Positions 27,660 through 38,704 of a DNA stretch of 64,000 nt are shown here, one piece after another (positions within the stretch are counted from its first letter, which is position 1; each line of letters opens with the position of its first letter). The notes beneath the pieces are model-generated. The model was not told where the DNA came from. It worked only from the letters and a program-made list of their open reading frames with translations, and searched no databases. Both the position numbers and the translations under genes were made by a program. The DNA comes from Stenopsyche tienmushanensis. Its lineage: Eukaryota; Arthropoda; Insecta; Trichoptera; Stenopsychidae. Where the stretch lies: NCBI GenBank assembly GCA_008973525.1, contig WACJ01000102.1:930001-994000 (forward strand), given 5' to 3'.

Positions 27660-28151
27660 TCATCGGTCGAATGCTCGATCCGTCGGCGGATCTAAGATCC
27701 TTCTTCTGGAATTGCAGAGTCAGCATACGTAATGAGCATCCAATGCATCAGCGTACTCACCTAAGCTTTTGTCCAACAACTACTATATTTACGTTAACAT
27801 AATGCGAAGGTCGACTCGTCCGAAGGTGGTCGCAGACATGACAAACCACTCGACAATGTGTGTGCAATTAAATAGGAAAGTCGTATTTCATCCGAACGAT
27901 CCAGACCCGACGATCCAGAAACTGGAGAGCTTAAAGCGAACGAGAGCAGTAAATATAGGCCGGCGCCTGGAGAAGTCAATTACGATACCGAGTGCATCGT
28001 TAGAACTGACTTCCGGAGAATTAGACGGTTCGCCACCAAACAACATCCTCTCCAGAAGACGAATATTGCCCTCTCGAATCCTACGGAAAGCTATGCTTTC
28101 ATTTTCTGTACAGATTCGAGGTATTGTATCGCTTCGACGACATTGACGCAT
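27660..28151. other. G+C-richer segment open on both strands, product unknown
   Basis: A 125-codon plus frame (27769-28146) and minus frames (28151-27888 and 27979-27794) overlap. The minus frame NIRLLERMLFGGEPSNSPEV looks slightly more protein-like and could be part of an exon, but I cannot tell which strand, if either, is coding. Confidence 0.25.
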
Positions 28152-28607
28152 AAGCGTTCAAATTAAAATGTCAAAGTTGTCCAACCTTCAGTGTTTACGA
28201 TAAGAGTGCCATTCAACGCAGTTAACTATATTTGGCGTTAATTAAAACGTACATTCGAAGCGGTTTTTTCCATATTACGTTGTCGATGTTGAATTAAAAA
28301 AATCGTACATTAAATTGGAAATTGATTCGTCTTCAACACCATTTTTTATGTCCATCATCAATATCTCAAACAGTCCAATATTTGCACGTCCGTTTAAACC
28401 GTTTTTTTTTTAAACAAAATTGAAATGGTTCGAAAATATCGTTTTTCGGTTCGGTGCAGGTCTTATGAGAAAGATAGTTTGGTTGATTTTTGTGTTATAA
28501 TATGAAATATTCACCATTCTCTTTGTTCATACTATAAATTCTTATATATTTGCTATGTACCCAGACTGAGATAATCAAAATTCAATTTGTTTCCTGATAC
28601 TATGTAT

Positions 28608-28950
28608 CAGAGCTGTAACAAGGGTATGAAGCGCCCGTGGAAAGTATCTAACTGCCCTCCCCCTAGCCGGAAATTAAATTTAATTTTTAAAGTTAAATTA
28701 CACTATTATAAATGCAATGTATTAAATACTATTATAATGTATGTTTTAAGATAATATGCAACGATAGTCCTAAAAGTACCCAACCTAACGTTTATATGGA
28801 TGTCGAAAAATGTCCTAAAAGTGGTCATAAGGTCTGTGTGTCCATTCGGTCCGCTTTTCAGACCGCTGATATGACAAATGAGCGCCTTGCAATCGGACGC
28901 CATATCTGAACACGTCTACAGAACGATTACGAACTCTCATTTCAAAACGA
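28608..28950 (+). mobile_element. hAT-type MITE family 2, best copy
   Basis: Starts CAGAGCTGTAACAAGGGTAT at 28608 and continues GAAGCGCCCGTGGAAAGTAT; the internal core is TCCATTCGGTCCGCTTTTCA. The last recognisable family sequence is CTACAGAACGATTACGAACT near 28916. Related copies are at 17270-17560, 32650-32770 and 46738-47553. The second terminal repeat is not obvious, so hAT assignment rests on the one tip. Confidence 0.6.
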
Positions 28951-29199
28951 AATAATCATTATCTTTTCTGGAATGAAAACCGCATCCGAACCGACATAAA
29001 TGTTTGGAACTGAACCGAAACGAAAACCCAAGTGAAAATAATAACGGTTCGAAGCTCATGATCCTAAATCAGGGTTGCCATATTATGCATTACAAATAGC
29101 GATAGTCTAATTAATATTAAAGTATCTGACAGCATTTGGTAAAAGAGAAAAGGACATTAGCTTCTCGTGTATCTTTCTATCCTTGGTTTTACATTTTCA

Positions 29200-29615
29200 G
29201 CTTCAAGTTCATCTATTAGTTGAGATATGAAATATTTTCTGGATTTGTTATAGTTTAATAATAAAAAACTTGCGTACTAAAAGCTCGCTTTGTTGTGTTG
29301 CGATGTAATTATTATAGTTTGAGCATCAGATGCATGCTAAAATTTAATACCAAATTTGTCCTATTTAGTCAACAAATAATAAGTAAATCTGTATCTGGCT
29401 TTCAATAGAGTTATTCCGGATTTGAAGCTGTTCTGACTAGTTTGAATAAATCTATAAAAAAGTTATACAATATTCTATAACAGGTATATGATACTAAAAA
29501 CTAAGTAGAATCTTGCTTTAAATTGAAATTATTGATCGTTACTGTGCTAATTAAGTTTGATATTTTCATGATTTTCCCTTGTGTATGAACTCCAAAATTG
29601 AACAGCATTAAGTGG
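29200..29615 (-). repeat. Dispersed repeat with decayed coding frame, copy 2
   Basis: Homologous to 13970-14365 but more eroded; its minus-strand frame is fully broken. It shows that the copy-1 frame belongs to a repeated element and not to a single-copy host gene. Confidence 0.5.
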
Positions 29616-32203
29616 ATTAAGATTGAATGATGTCAGTGTTGTTTAATTAACCTTTCACACTTACAAATATGCATTTATTGCGTGTGCCAAATATATAATA
29701 GACGAAATTAGTGTTGAAATTTCGCATTGTATAAGCCGAAAATCATTTCAAGTAGAGGATTTCATCTATGCAATCTGCTCGGAAGAACATTGTTTATTTC
29801 AAAGGATTTTTTGATGTCCAATTTCTACATTAGAAATTACAATAGCTGTCTCCATAAGCATGCTTTTCAATGAAAAGAGTGATTCATGCTTCGATTTTGG
29901 TGATGACGATTACCTGTACCTCTTGTGGGCGGAAAACGGTTGTAATTTTTCTTTACGATCGATGCACGCAAAAGAGATAAACGTCAAATCGATATGTAAA
30001 TAATTCAGATGTAATAAAGTCCACGATTATGGCCATCTTTCCCAATCGCTGATCCCAAATTCAGCAGAATAAGACGATGAAATTTGTTTGAAAAGATCTT
30101 ACCTTTGAAGCAAATTTCCAGCATGGAGGCTGCGATTTTCTTCCGTATTCCGGAGCGATGAAGCGCAGCACAATTCACAAAAACCTTTTTAACTATCCTC
30201 TTCCACCATTTTAGCTCAAATTGGTTATTGTGTCGTCAGAGAGTTCGTTTCGTTTTCGTTGTTAGCGAATTAGTAATAGAAATACGTAAAACACGATCGC
30301 TTACAAATCTGTAAATTATAAAGGCATCGCGTCGATTGTAAACGTTTGAGAGTGCTTAGGATATAATGAAGCAGCCTAAAAGCAATATTGGTTCACATTT
30401 AGATCTTCTTCGAGCGAACGAAATGTAAGCAAGGAAACAAATTGCATTCGTGATGCGTCAGGATGGACGTTCGAAAATGTTTACACTGTGCATTGCAATG
30501 ATCATAAATCTTCAACATATGCAATTAGAATAACTTGATGGAAACCGGCCGATGGTTTGATGATTGTGTGAAATATAAATTGGATTGAATTTGAGAAGTC
30601 TTTGTGTCCAGCGATGCATCCAAGACGATGATGTTATTCAGATGGAAACATCAGGACGATCGATTTCAGATATTATGAACACAAATTTGATTAGATGTCG
30701 TTCTGCAAATGGCACTCTTGTGCTAATGCTAAAAACAATCAACTGCAAATACTGCATTATCATATTGCCGTAGAAACAAGAGCTTAATGACAAATTCTAT
30801 TTCGGTCACCATGACTGGCCTTCGAAATTCCAAAGGACATTCTTCCTCGGAGTAAAATAATACATTATTTTTAGCACACTGTCGCCTCGATCTGATGAAT
30901 ATACCATAAAACTTACAAAATGGTGCGTTTTTTTCAACAAATATTTGAGTTGTAACGATTTATATAAAGAATAATACTTGGGATAGATTTAAATCATAGC
31001 AATAATACCAGGACTTTTTGGAGATTTGTCGAAGAAATCGAAGAAATCTTCGATGGAATCGAAGGAAGACGATTTAATTGAGTTGACCAGTGTGTATCCA
31101 AATGATGCAAAAATAGACTTACGACGAAAACAATCTAAATGCGTATGAAAACCTTCCCTTTTCAAACATTTATTAACCTCGATTTAAACAGTGGTTCGCG
31201 GAAACCAGTCTATTGAGTAAACAGGTAAATGATTGTGTATTAAAACTATAATTATTGGAGGAAATTCATACATATTAATTGTTTTTAGTGTGATAATGCA
31301 TTTAATATGTTTGTATCGTCATTGAGAAATGTTTATCGCTTTTAATGGAAGATCACCCCATTGAATAGTCTTGGAGTAATCGCTTTAATTGCCATCATTG
31401 TTTGCATTTTGTATAAAATCAAACACGATTTAATAGCACATTATAAGATCCGGATCAAATTGTCTTGAAAGAACTCCAAAAACTACATATAAGAATCATT
31501 TGAATTTCAGATGGAATTAATTCGATTCGACTCATTGCAGAAGATATAAGCCACGATTGTTGCTATTATGGAATTGAAATAACTATGAAGACGATCGAAT
31601 TGGAAAATCAGCACTGGCCAGGAATATCAGGTAGGAGAATTGAATACCTCGATCACCACCGACGCATATCTTCAGTATGCTTTACCACGCAGCCTTAGCC
31701 AAGAAATAACACACAAATGAAATATTCAATGAATTAATGCTATATCGATTAGGTTTGATTTCTTAAAATGAGTAGTTACTATTAGTGACTTGGTTAAAAG
31801 AAGTCGGATCGCATCCACAGCACTAAAAGAACGCGCGTCCGCCCTAACCGGACGCTCCGCACAAACTGAAGTGTCCTTCGAGCACTTTCACTGCATCGCC
31901 ACCGACTCCTACTGCTCACCAAAACCGTCTTCATCCTCATCCTCATCCTCATCCGCATCCTTATGGCGCATATTTCAAATCTAACACATTATACTTCTTA
32001 TCCGCCAGAAAAAATACATACCCATTTAAGACCACTCCTATAAACCACCTCAATTCCAAAAATGAATGACTATGATACATACAAAAAATCTGTCCTACAT
32101 ATAACATAATAATCGTATTATCAATTCATTGTGTAAAAATGCTTTAGACTATTTCTTTATAATTATATTTCAGTTCTACCTAATCAGTTAAACAATCCAA
32201 ATT
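29616..32203. other. Intergenic; hexanucleotide run, no gene recognised
   Basis: Short frames only. A TCATCC-type simple repeat near 31930-31960 makes the Ser run in the 31790-31984 frame, which is therefore not evidence of coding. Confidence 0.45.
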
Positions 32204-32207
32204 TTAA

Positions 32208-32446
32208 CTCTTTAAAGAGGTAAGACACAGTGTTGTGTTCGAATTCTCAGAAAGAGCATTCTTACAAGTTGAACTCGAAGATAAACAAAGACGGAGAGAG
32301 TATCTTGCGTTCAACGTATGATTGTATAGATCGTTAACCCAAATTCATCGACCAATAATATGTGAATGATATAATACGACGTGGTGGACAAGCAAATATA
32401 GCATCTAAGTTTATGATGATTTTAAATTAGCTTACTACTCAAATTG
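32208..32446. mobile_element. TTAA-element family 1, internally deleted copy
   Basis: TTAA at 32204-32207, left end CTCTTTAAAGAGGTAAGACA, then a jump from GTGAATGATATAATACGA to the right part (AGTTTATGATGATTTTAAAT, TTACTACTCAAATTGG). The right-hand TTAA is not preserved. Confidence 0.7.
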
Positions 32447-32649
32447 GTGCCGGACAACGATATATCTTCGTTGACAAGGCTTGCGCAAAACGCCAACAAC
32501 GATATATCGTTGCACATGCGACCCTTATTTAATAGATATTATAAAGAAGTATGATGATAATAATGATTGATGATTCCGCCACTGAAGAAAGAAGGCGGAA
32601 AATAGAATTCTTTGTTGCGCAACGCATAACTGTTACGCTACGTTGCTTC

Positions 32650-32770
32650 CGTGATCATACAGAACATATAAAATGCCGCAAAAAGCCTTAAAAGAGGACG
32701 GAGTGGCCGTAAGGTTTGTATGCTCAATTGGTCCGCTTTTCGGACCGCTATACATAAACACAACGATAAC
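32650..32770 (+). mobile_element. hAT-type MITE family 2, core fragment
   Basis: Contains GCCGCAAAAAGCCTTAAAAG and the perfect stem GGTCCG-CTTTT-CGGACC near 32733-32749, matching the 28608 copy. Confidence 0.55.
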
Positions 32771-32819
32771 GAAGAATAGAGGGATTAGACAACTTAGTAT
32801 TTATATTATAAAAACGGAC

Positions 32820-32973
32820 AGTCAATCAGTATAGGTTCATGCAAAATAGGATGGTTTAGTAAAATAAAGACCATATGCAACTCTCAAGCGGGTCGGTATT
32901 TTGCGTTTTGCGCCCCAAGTCTAGTTGCGCCCGTAGTGGACGCCTGCTTTGCCACGCCCTTGTTACGGCCCTG
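32820..32973 (-). mobile_element. hAT-type MITE family 1, truncated copy
   Basis: Ends TTGTTACGGCCCTG at 32973 (complement of the CAGGGCCGTAAC tip), preceded by TTTGCGCCCCAAG and GCGGGTCGGTATTTTGCG as in the copies at 38345-38704 and 41486-41765. Confidence 0.65.
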
Positions 32974-33218
32974 GTAATCAGATGGAATATTTTTTTCTAA
33001 TGAAGAAAAATAATGTAGAAATGTAGAAAAATAACATACTCCATTTATATTTTTATTATGTATATCATAAATAAATTTGTACAGCAAAATTCCGACTTAT
33101 ATTTGAATCCATTTCGAAATAATAATATATATACAAGGTTTATAATAATAATTTAAAAATATTATAAAAACTAGAAAGTTGACGTTATACTAACAACAAG
33201 AGTCAATTATATTATGTA

Positions 33219-34343
33219 TTAGGTTGAAGCAAAAGTTTTTACGTATTTTTTAAAGAATTATGTATTTTTAAAAAAGTGTAGTGATCTGAATAAGTAAAAA
33301 TCTGATGGAAAAAGATCTGGAGAACATGGTGGATGTTGAATTACCTCCCTATTCTCTTAATTTGTGTTGCGTTCTTAACCCTTTGAGTAGTGAGCTATTT
33401 TTAAATCATCATAAACATAGATGCCATATTTGTATGTCCGCCACTTATCATGCGTACAAATCCAATTATCTGTCAGGACCGTCGCAGCGTGTATGAAGCT
33501 CGTATATAAATAAATAAACACTGTCGATAGCACACAATATTTGGTCATTTATTTGCATAAACATAAATAATACATTTGAAATCGATTAATTATATCATTC
33601 ATAAGATATAATTTTAGTCGATAAATTTGGGTTAACGATCTATACAACCGTATGATGTACGCGAGATACGCTCTCCGTTTCTTTCCAAATTCAACGTGCA
33701 AGACTCTTCGTTTCTGTGTGTTTCCGAGCTCATCAAGTAAGAATGCTCTTTCTGAATTACTGGATTTCAGACATAATACTGCGTCTTAACTCTTTAAGGG
33801 GTTAATGCCACATGTGGCCACCCATTATCGTAGTATACCACTTTCCTGTTCACTAATTCTGATGTTCCCTTATAAGGAGACGTATTCAATTTTGTTAATT
33901 GATCACAATGTCTGTCGGCTGTTACTGTTTGGTCGTGTTCCAAAAGCTCATAATAAAGTTGACAAGGAACACAAATGTTGTATTTGGAAATCATTCCCAT
34001 GCGATGCAAATGTCGCACCAGTGGATGATTGGATTAATTCCTACTTTTAAGGCAATCTCTCTGGTTTTTTGACGTGAATCAGCATCAATTATGGCCTTTA
34101 ATTTGTCATCATCGCTTTTCAAAGACCGTGCAGTCCTTGATTTATCAATCAACGGAAAATCACCAGTTTGAAATCTGGAAAAATAAATTTGAGTCAACTG
34201 AACTTTATTGGAATCACCACCGTATACTTTATAAATATTTTTAGTTGCTACAATCGCGTTATTGCCTCTATGAAATGTCGTAAATGCTGTATCTCTTCTT
34301 TCTCTTTAAACAAAAATATGTAAAAGCTTTTGCATCAACCCAA
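33219..34343 (-). mobile_element. mariner interrupted by a TTAA element
   Basis: Terminal inverted repeats starting TTAGGTTGAAGCAAAAGT at 33219 and, complemented, TTGGGTTGATGCAAAAGC at 34343, each with TA outside. The minus-strand transposase runs SRFQTGDFPLIDKSRTARS and KLKAIIDADSRQKTREIAL (34197-34000), then RHLHRMGMISKYNI and YYDNGWPHVALT (34018-33810). After the nested insert it resumes with EVIQHPPCSPDLFPSDFYLF (about 33345-33285). The segment around the first catalytic Asp is gone and the frame is shifted. Dead copy. Confidence 0.88.
33379..33801. mobile_element. TTAA-element family 1, complete 423-bp reference copy nested in mariner
   Basis: TTAA at 33375-33378 and 33802-33805 with C-rich tips CCCTTTGAGTAGTGAGC and, complemented, CCCCTTAAAGAGTTAAG. 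It sits between the second and third Asp blocks of the mariner transposase. Non-coding; piggyBac-like by target and tips, but the mobilising transposase is not in this window. Confidence 0.85.
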
Positions 34344-35031
34344 TAAATGTTCAAATCAAAGCTGTGATCAAATTATCAATATTTTTACTTGCAAAAGGGT
34401 TTAATAAAAAAAATTGATTTCTCCATTTTTTTAAATGATTTTCAATATTATATGTATTTATGTATGACATTATTATAAAATAAAATATTAATGTCACACA
34501 ACTGAGTCAAAATTATGCAAAAGCCAAACTAGACAAATTCAGGATTAATTGAAGGTAATTTGTTTTATACAACTGAAATTTCTTATCTTAAATTAGGGCA
34601 AAGTTTTCCATCACTATTGTAACAGTGACATGATTTTTTTAAGATGATCATTATTTCGGAGGAATACTTATTGGTGTAAATTGCCTTTGATGGATACCTC
34701 GTTTGAGGTTTCAGTGGTTCCCCAAATGAAATAGTTTTTGTAGAAAAAACAGTTCTGCAAAGGTATATATATATATATATATATTCAATAATCTTTTTTG
34801 TTAAGATTTGATGTGCGAATTCAAACATTTTGTTTTTGAATTCAAACGATCAAAAAACATTTTTGATCGACTTTCTCATTTGCAGCTCTTCATCATCTAA
34901 TGCTCATTATTCTTAAACTCACAATTCATATTTGAGTTGTTGTCCCGGTGACAACTTTGTCAAATGATAATTACGACAAAGCAGATCGTAGTTATTTTCT
35001 GTTCAGTGCGTAGTGTTTCAGTTCTGCATTG
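34344..35031. other. Intergenic; TA microsatellite
   Basis: A (TA)n run of about 22 bases near 34764-34785. No gene recognised between the mariner and the Harbinger gene. Confidence 0.5.
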
Positions 35032-36528
35032 TTAAACGGTTGAAAAGTACTCGATAAAATTGTGTCTAACATTTTTGGCCGATTCAGATGTACGAAGTTG
35101 TACTCGTTTCACAGGCACAAAAGATGCGCTATTTGCGATATCTCTTCTCCACGAGCCTCCAATACGACCTGATGCAGTCTCTTCGTCAAAACTTCCTGAT
35201 GGAGCATAAGTGTCCTTGGAAGAGTCGCTCTTCATTAAAAAATTATGAAGGTAAATGCAAGCTAGAACGACTGATTCGGCATTTTTGGATCTCAAAAGTA
35301 GGGGCTTTTTCAGGACACGGAAAATTGACGACACATATCCAAATGCATTGTCTGCAGCTCGGTTCACCTTTATTATTTTGCCATTGTAAACACGCGTTGC
35401 ATATCTCATGGAGTTCTCAACTTTGCATGGAGTCATGATTGCATCGTGTAGGTCAAATGCTTCATCGGCGACCAAAACATAAGGTGTCGGAGTTAGTCGT
35501 CCAGGAAGGGGAGAAGCAGCCGGCTGGCCAATATTATGGCCGTTAATTTCTATTCCTGAATTAGTTGCTTCTAATATTTTACCATCCAAGAGTTTCTCAC
35601 AAGAACAAACATCAGCATATAGAAAGGAAAAGTTTGCATCGACTATTCCCATCAAGACGAAACTGGAAAAAACGTGTTTTTCATTTTCAGATGGTTCACC
35701 ATTTAAAATGGCATGTAAAGAGACGCGACGTCCTCCGATAGCTCCCATGCAATGAGGAAAGTCTAGGATAGTATCGAATTCTTCTGCTACTTCGAGCCAG
35801 TCCTCAGGCGTAGTCGGTGTCTGAAATTAATTGTATTTCATAATGAGAAGCAATTTTTTAACAATCAAAATGTGAAGATTGAATTGATCTATGACCTCGA
35901 TTACAATAGTCAAAAATCATCAGAAATGTCAAAATTACATATTATTACCAAAAATTCACAAAGAGGACGATTAACTGAATTATTTATAGAAGAACTCTTT
36001 TAACTATATTTGAATATATTCATTAAAAATTGATCAAAAATTACAAAATTTGATTTCAATGAAAAATGAAATTGAGGAAAGGTAAAATATTATTGAATAT
36101 ATGTTTTAAACTTTTATCACCTTTACAGTGTCTCGTAATCCTTCTATGAGCGCTTCGCAGACCTGTGTCAATATGTTGGAAATGGCCTGTTTGGACATTT
36201 GAAATACAGAAGCGAGTTTATGATAAGACTCCCCGGTAGATAAAAATCTTAGGGTGACGGCGAGTTTCACAGACACAGGAATGGCTCGACGCCAATTGGT
36301 GTTTTTTCTCATCGCGGAGGGACCGACGATCTTCAGCAGACGTTCGAAGTCGCAGGCGCTCATCCGAGTGAACTGACACAAGGGCCCCCCTGTCACCACT
36401 TCTACGACGCGTCCTCGACAGACTTCCATAGATCGCCATTTTTGTTTACGAGCTTTCTTTTCGTGAAGTAGTTTAAGCAGACTGTATGAAATGATGGCAA
36501 CAGAGAAGTTTCTAAAGCGATCTGTCAT
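35032..36528 (-). CDS. PIF/Harbinger-type transposase (HARBI1-like), two exons, first catalytic Asp lost
   Basis: DDE-superfamily nuclease of the PIF/Harbinger group, or a host gene derived from one. Exon 1 (36528 to about 36121) encodes a helix-turn-helix N-terminus containing ISNILTQVCEALIEGL. Exon 2 (35820-35032) starts after an ATTTCAG acceptor with TPTTPEDWLEVAEEFD and carries the DDE core. Joined, they give about 398 aa with no stop, the usual family length. Donor choice is uncertain: GTGATA (used here) or GTAAAG six bases earlier, both in frame. The usual GAIDG around the first Asp reads MGAIGGRRV, so that catalytic residue is Gly. The second-Asp region (FSFLYADVC), the VLVADEAF block and the ADNAFGYVSSIFRVL block are present. 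I saw no convincing terminal repeats flanking it. Family is sure; activity is doubtful. Confidence 0.85.
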
Positions 36529-37070
36529 ATTCGAAAATGACAGCCGAGCAGATGCAAGCTCGCAACCTAACGGCGTAAATTGACCAACGTGTCAAGCTTT
36601 GCACCGCATGTATGAAACGGATATTTTACCCCTTATATTATACTCTTAAATTTAATGTTATAAAAATATATATAATAAAAATTCCATTCCAGACTCATTA
36701 TGATTTTGGGATGAGTTTTTTTAATAGTAGCTATCTTACCAAATCTCCCTGACAATTTCCTTTTTAGGATTTTCGAAAAAAAAAGGCTATTTCTATTTAT
36801 GTACATACCTAGAGTCAATAAAATAGTTTTGGCCATACCTAGATATTCTTTTCATGGGATTTATACAGGATATCATTTTTTTATTTTAATTCTTTCGCTC
36901 TATAATTTATGATATTTCTTACTCTGACCTGCATTTTGCCTGTATCGTAAGAAATCCTTTTTGCATCATATGTTTGGAAAAACCTATATTTTTCATATAC
37001 CTGTGCTGCAGAAAATGTTTTTGAACCATATGCCTGTAGAAGCCAGATTAGTATATTTCGTAGGATCCTT
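36529..37070. other. Upstream of Harbinger gene; nothing recognised
   Basis: AT-rich; I looked for a Harbinger terminal repeat here and in 34900-35030 and saw none. Confidence 0.4.
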
Positions 37071-37830
37071 AACCACGCCCACAAATGAGCGTTGTCCAAT
37101 TCGGCGTATCCACGTGGCCCCGAACAGACACGCCCATTTTGACCACGCCCACAAATGGCACTTTGTGGGCGTGGTCAAAATGGGCGTGGTCAAAGTGGGC
37201 GTATCCAGGCGGGCTTTCACGTAAAGGCACGGCCATTTGTGGGCGTGTCTAGTATATAAAACTTCTTAACCACGCCCACAAATGAGCGCTGTCCAATTCG
37301 GCGTATCCACGTGGCCCCGAACAGACACGCCCATTTTGACCACGCCCACAAATGGCACTTTGTGGGCGTGGTCAAAATGGGCGTGGTCAAAGTGGGCGTA
37401 TCCAGGCGGGCTTTCACGTAAAGACACGGCCATTTGTGGGCGTGTCTAGTATATAAAACTTCGAAACCACGCCCACAAATGAGCGCTGTCCAATTCGGCG
37501 TATCCACGTGGCCCCGAACAGACACGCCCATTTTGACCACGCCCACAAAGTGCATTTTTTGTGGGCGTGGTCAAAATGGGCGTGGTCAAAGTGGGGGGGT
37601 AACTTCAAAGCGCACGCTCACAAATGGGCGTGTCTAGTGGGTAAACCACTCACAAACTCCGCCCACAAGTGGACGTGGTTCAAGTGGGCGTATCCAGGTG
37701 GACTTTCCCGCAAAGGCATGTCCATTTGTGGGCGTGTCTAGTGTGTAAAAATCCTTAAACACCCCTATCTGTGGGCTTGGTAAAAATGAGCGTGGTCCAG
37801 GTGGGCGTTCCCGCAAAGGCACACCTAAGA
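37071..37830. repeat. GC-rich 197-bp tandem array with hairpins and promoter-like motifs
   Basis: Units start with ACCACGCCCACAAATGAGCG at 37072, 37269 and 37466 (period 197), then a shorter, diverged fourth from about 37645 to 37830. Each full unit holds TCCACGTGG (E-box), several CCACGCCC/GGGCGTGG boxes, a large dyad, and AGTATATAAAAC near its end. In unit 1 the dyad (37129-37188) has perfect 27-bp arms around TGGCAC. Open frames through the array are by-products of repetition and are not called genes. The G+C content is far above the surroundings. It resembles no satellite that I know. Confidence 0.85.
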
Positions 37831-37967
37831 ATTTGATTTTTGTAGGAGAAAAGAGTGTCAGCAATCGGATTCTACAGGAAATACGCAAAAGGTAACCGAG
37901 TCGTGGTTTCAAGCTTCGTATCAAATTGCTAATACCATTGTTATGAACAAAAAACGACTCACTATAG

Positions 37968-38245
37968 CAGGGGCGTCCAACCTTTTTTTCTTCTGTACTT
38001 TTCAATTTAAAATGGTCTCGGGATCGACTTCTAATAGGATTCGTATAGGAAATTTATTTATATTAAAACATTTAAGTGTGCTTTTTTAATATGTGCTTAC
38101 AAAATAATTAAAATTTAGTAATTTTTTAACATATTATTTTTATTATACATATTCAACTTATATTTCATTTCAGAGGGGAAAATAATAAATAAAAATAAGA
38201 ATTTATGCACCTTTTTCTTGATTCAGACAATAATTCAAATGTTAA
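37968..38245. mobile_element. Truncated second copy of the hAT 3' end
   Basis: Begins CAGGGGCGTCCAACC at 37968, a better-preserved hAT tip than the copy at 84, and then follows that copy (TTTTCAATTTAAAATGGTCT, TCGGGATCGACTTCTAA, CTTTTTCTTGATTCA) to about 38245, where homology stops before the transposase C-terminus. It starts right after the 197-bp tandem array region. Confidence 0.7.
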
Positions 38246-38344
38246 ATTTAAGCTGGTCTTCATCTATCTCCAGGGATCGATTCCGACCTGTAAGGGGTCC
38301 GAAAATAAAATTGGGGGTTCATGAAATGTAAATAGTTTAACGGG

Positions 38345-38704
38345 AATGAGAAGTACTTGTTTTCAACTTTTTTATTGTGATAGAGGATCCTGTTCAATTT
38401 TTCTTGTATATATTATATTTGGATAAGATAAGGTTTGAATTGCTGCGAAGACGATATGCAGACTTATCTAGCGCAATAAGCTAGTAGAATTTGTAAACGA
38501 AGATGTACCCCATGCAAGATATCAAAAATGACTGCATAATACTGCTATGTCAATTAACGCGTTAATGCATTTAGAGTAGAATGGTCAAGTAAATAAAAAC
38601 CACGTGTAATTCTCACAACCGGGTCGGTATCCTGCATTTTGCGCCCCAAGCCCAGTTGCGCCCGTGGTAGGCGCCTGCTTTGCCACGCTTTAGTTACGGT
38701 CCTG
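38345..38704 (-). mobile_element. hAT-type MITE family 1, long copy
   Basis: About 360 bp ending TTAGTTACGGTCCTG at 38704, with AGAGGATCCTGTTCAATTTT, GACGATATGCAGACTTATCT and TTTGCGCCCCAAGCCCAGTT. It is the reverse complement of 41486-41765, with one extra or diverged internal stretch. Confidence 0.75.

Noticed and set aside
31790..31984. Frame with a Ser run
   Set aside because: The Ser run is a TCATCC-type simple repeat; no family or splice context.
33305..33496. Plus-strand frame that seemed to carry a mariner-like PPYS motif
   Set aside because: The true mariner third-Asp block is on the minus strand (EVIQHPPCSPDL); the plus reading is coincidental.
35088..35438. 116-codon plus-strand frame
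   Set aside because: Antisense of Harbinger exon 2.
37217..37741. Long open frames with repeated His/Asp/Trp-rich peptides in the GC-rich array
   Set aside because: They exist on both strands because the 197-bp unit is stop-poor; the repeats explain them fully and no start, intron or family supports a protein.
37950..37968. Match to the core of a phage T7 promoter (ACGACTCACTATAG)
   Set aside because: The upstream part of the consensus is missing, there is no phage or vector sequence around it, and it directly abuts a hAT tip. Treated as coincidence, though a cloning-artefact check would be trivial.
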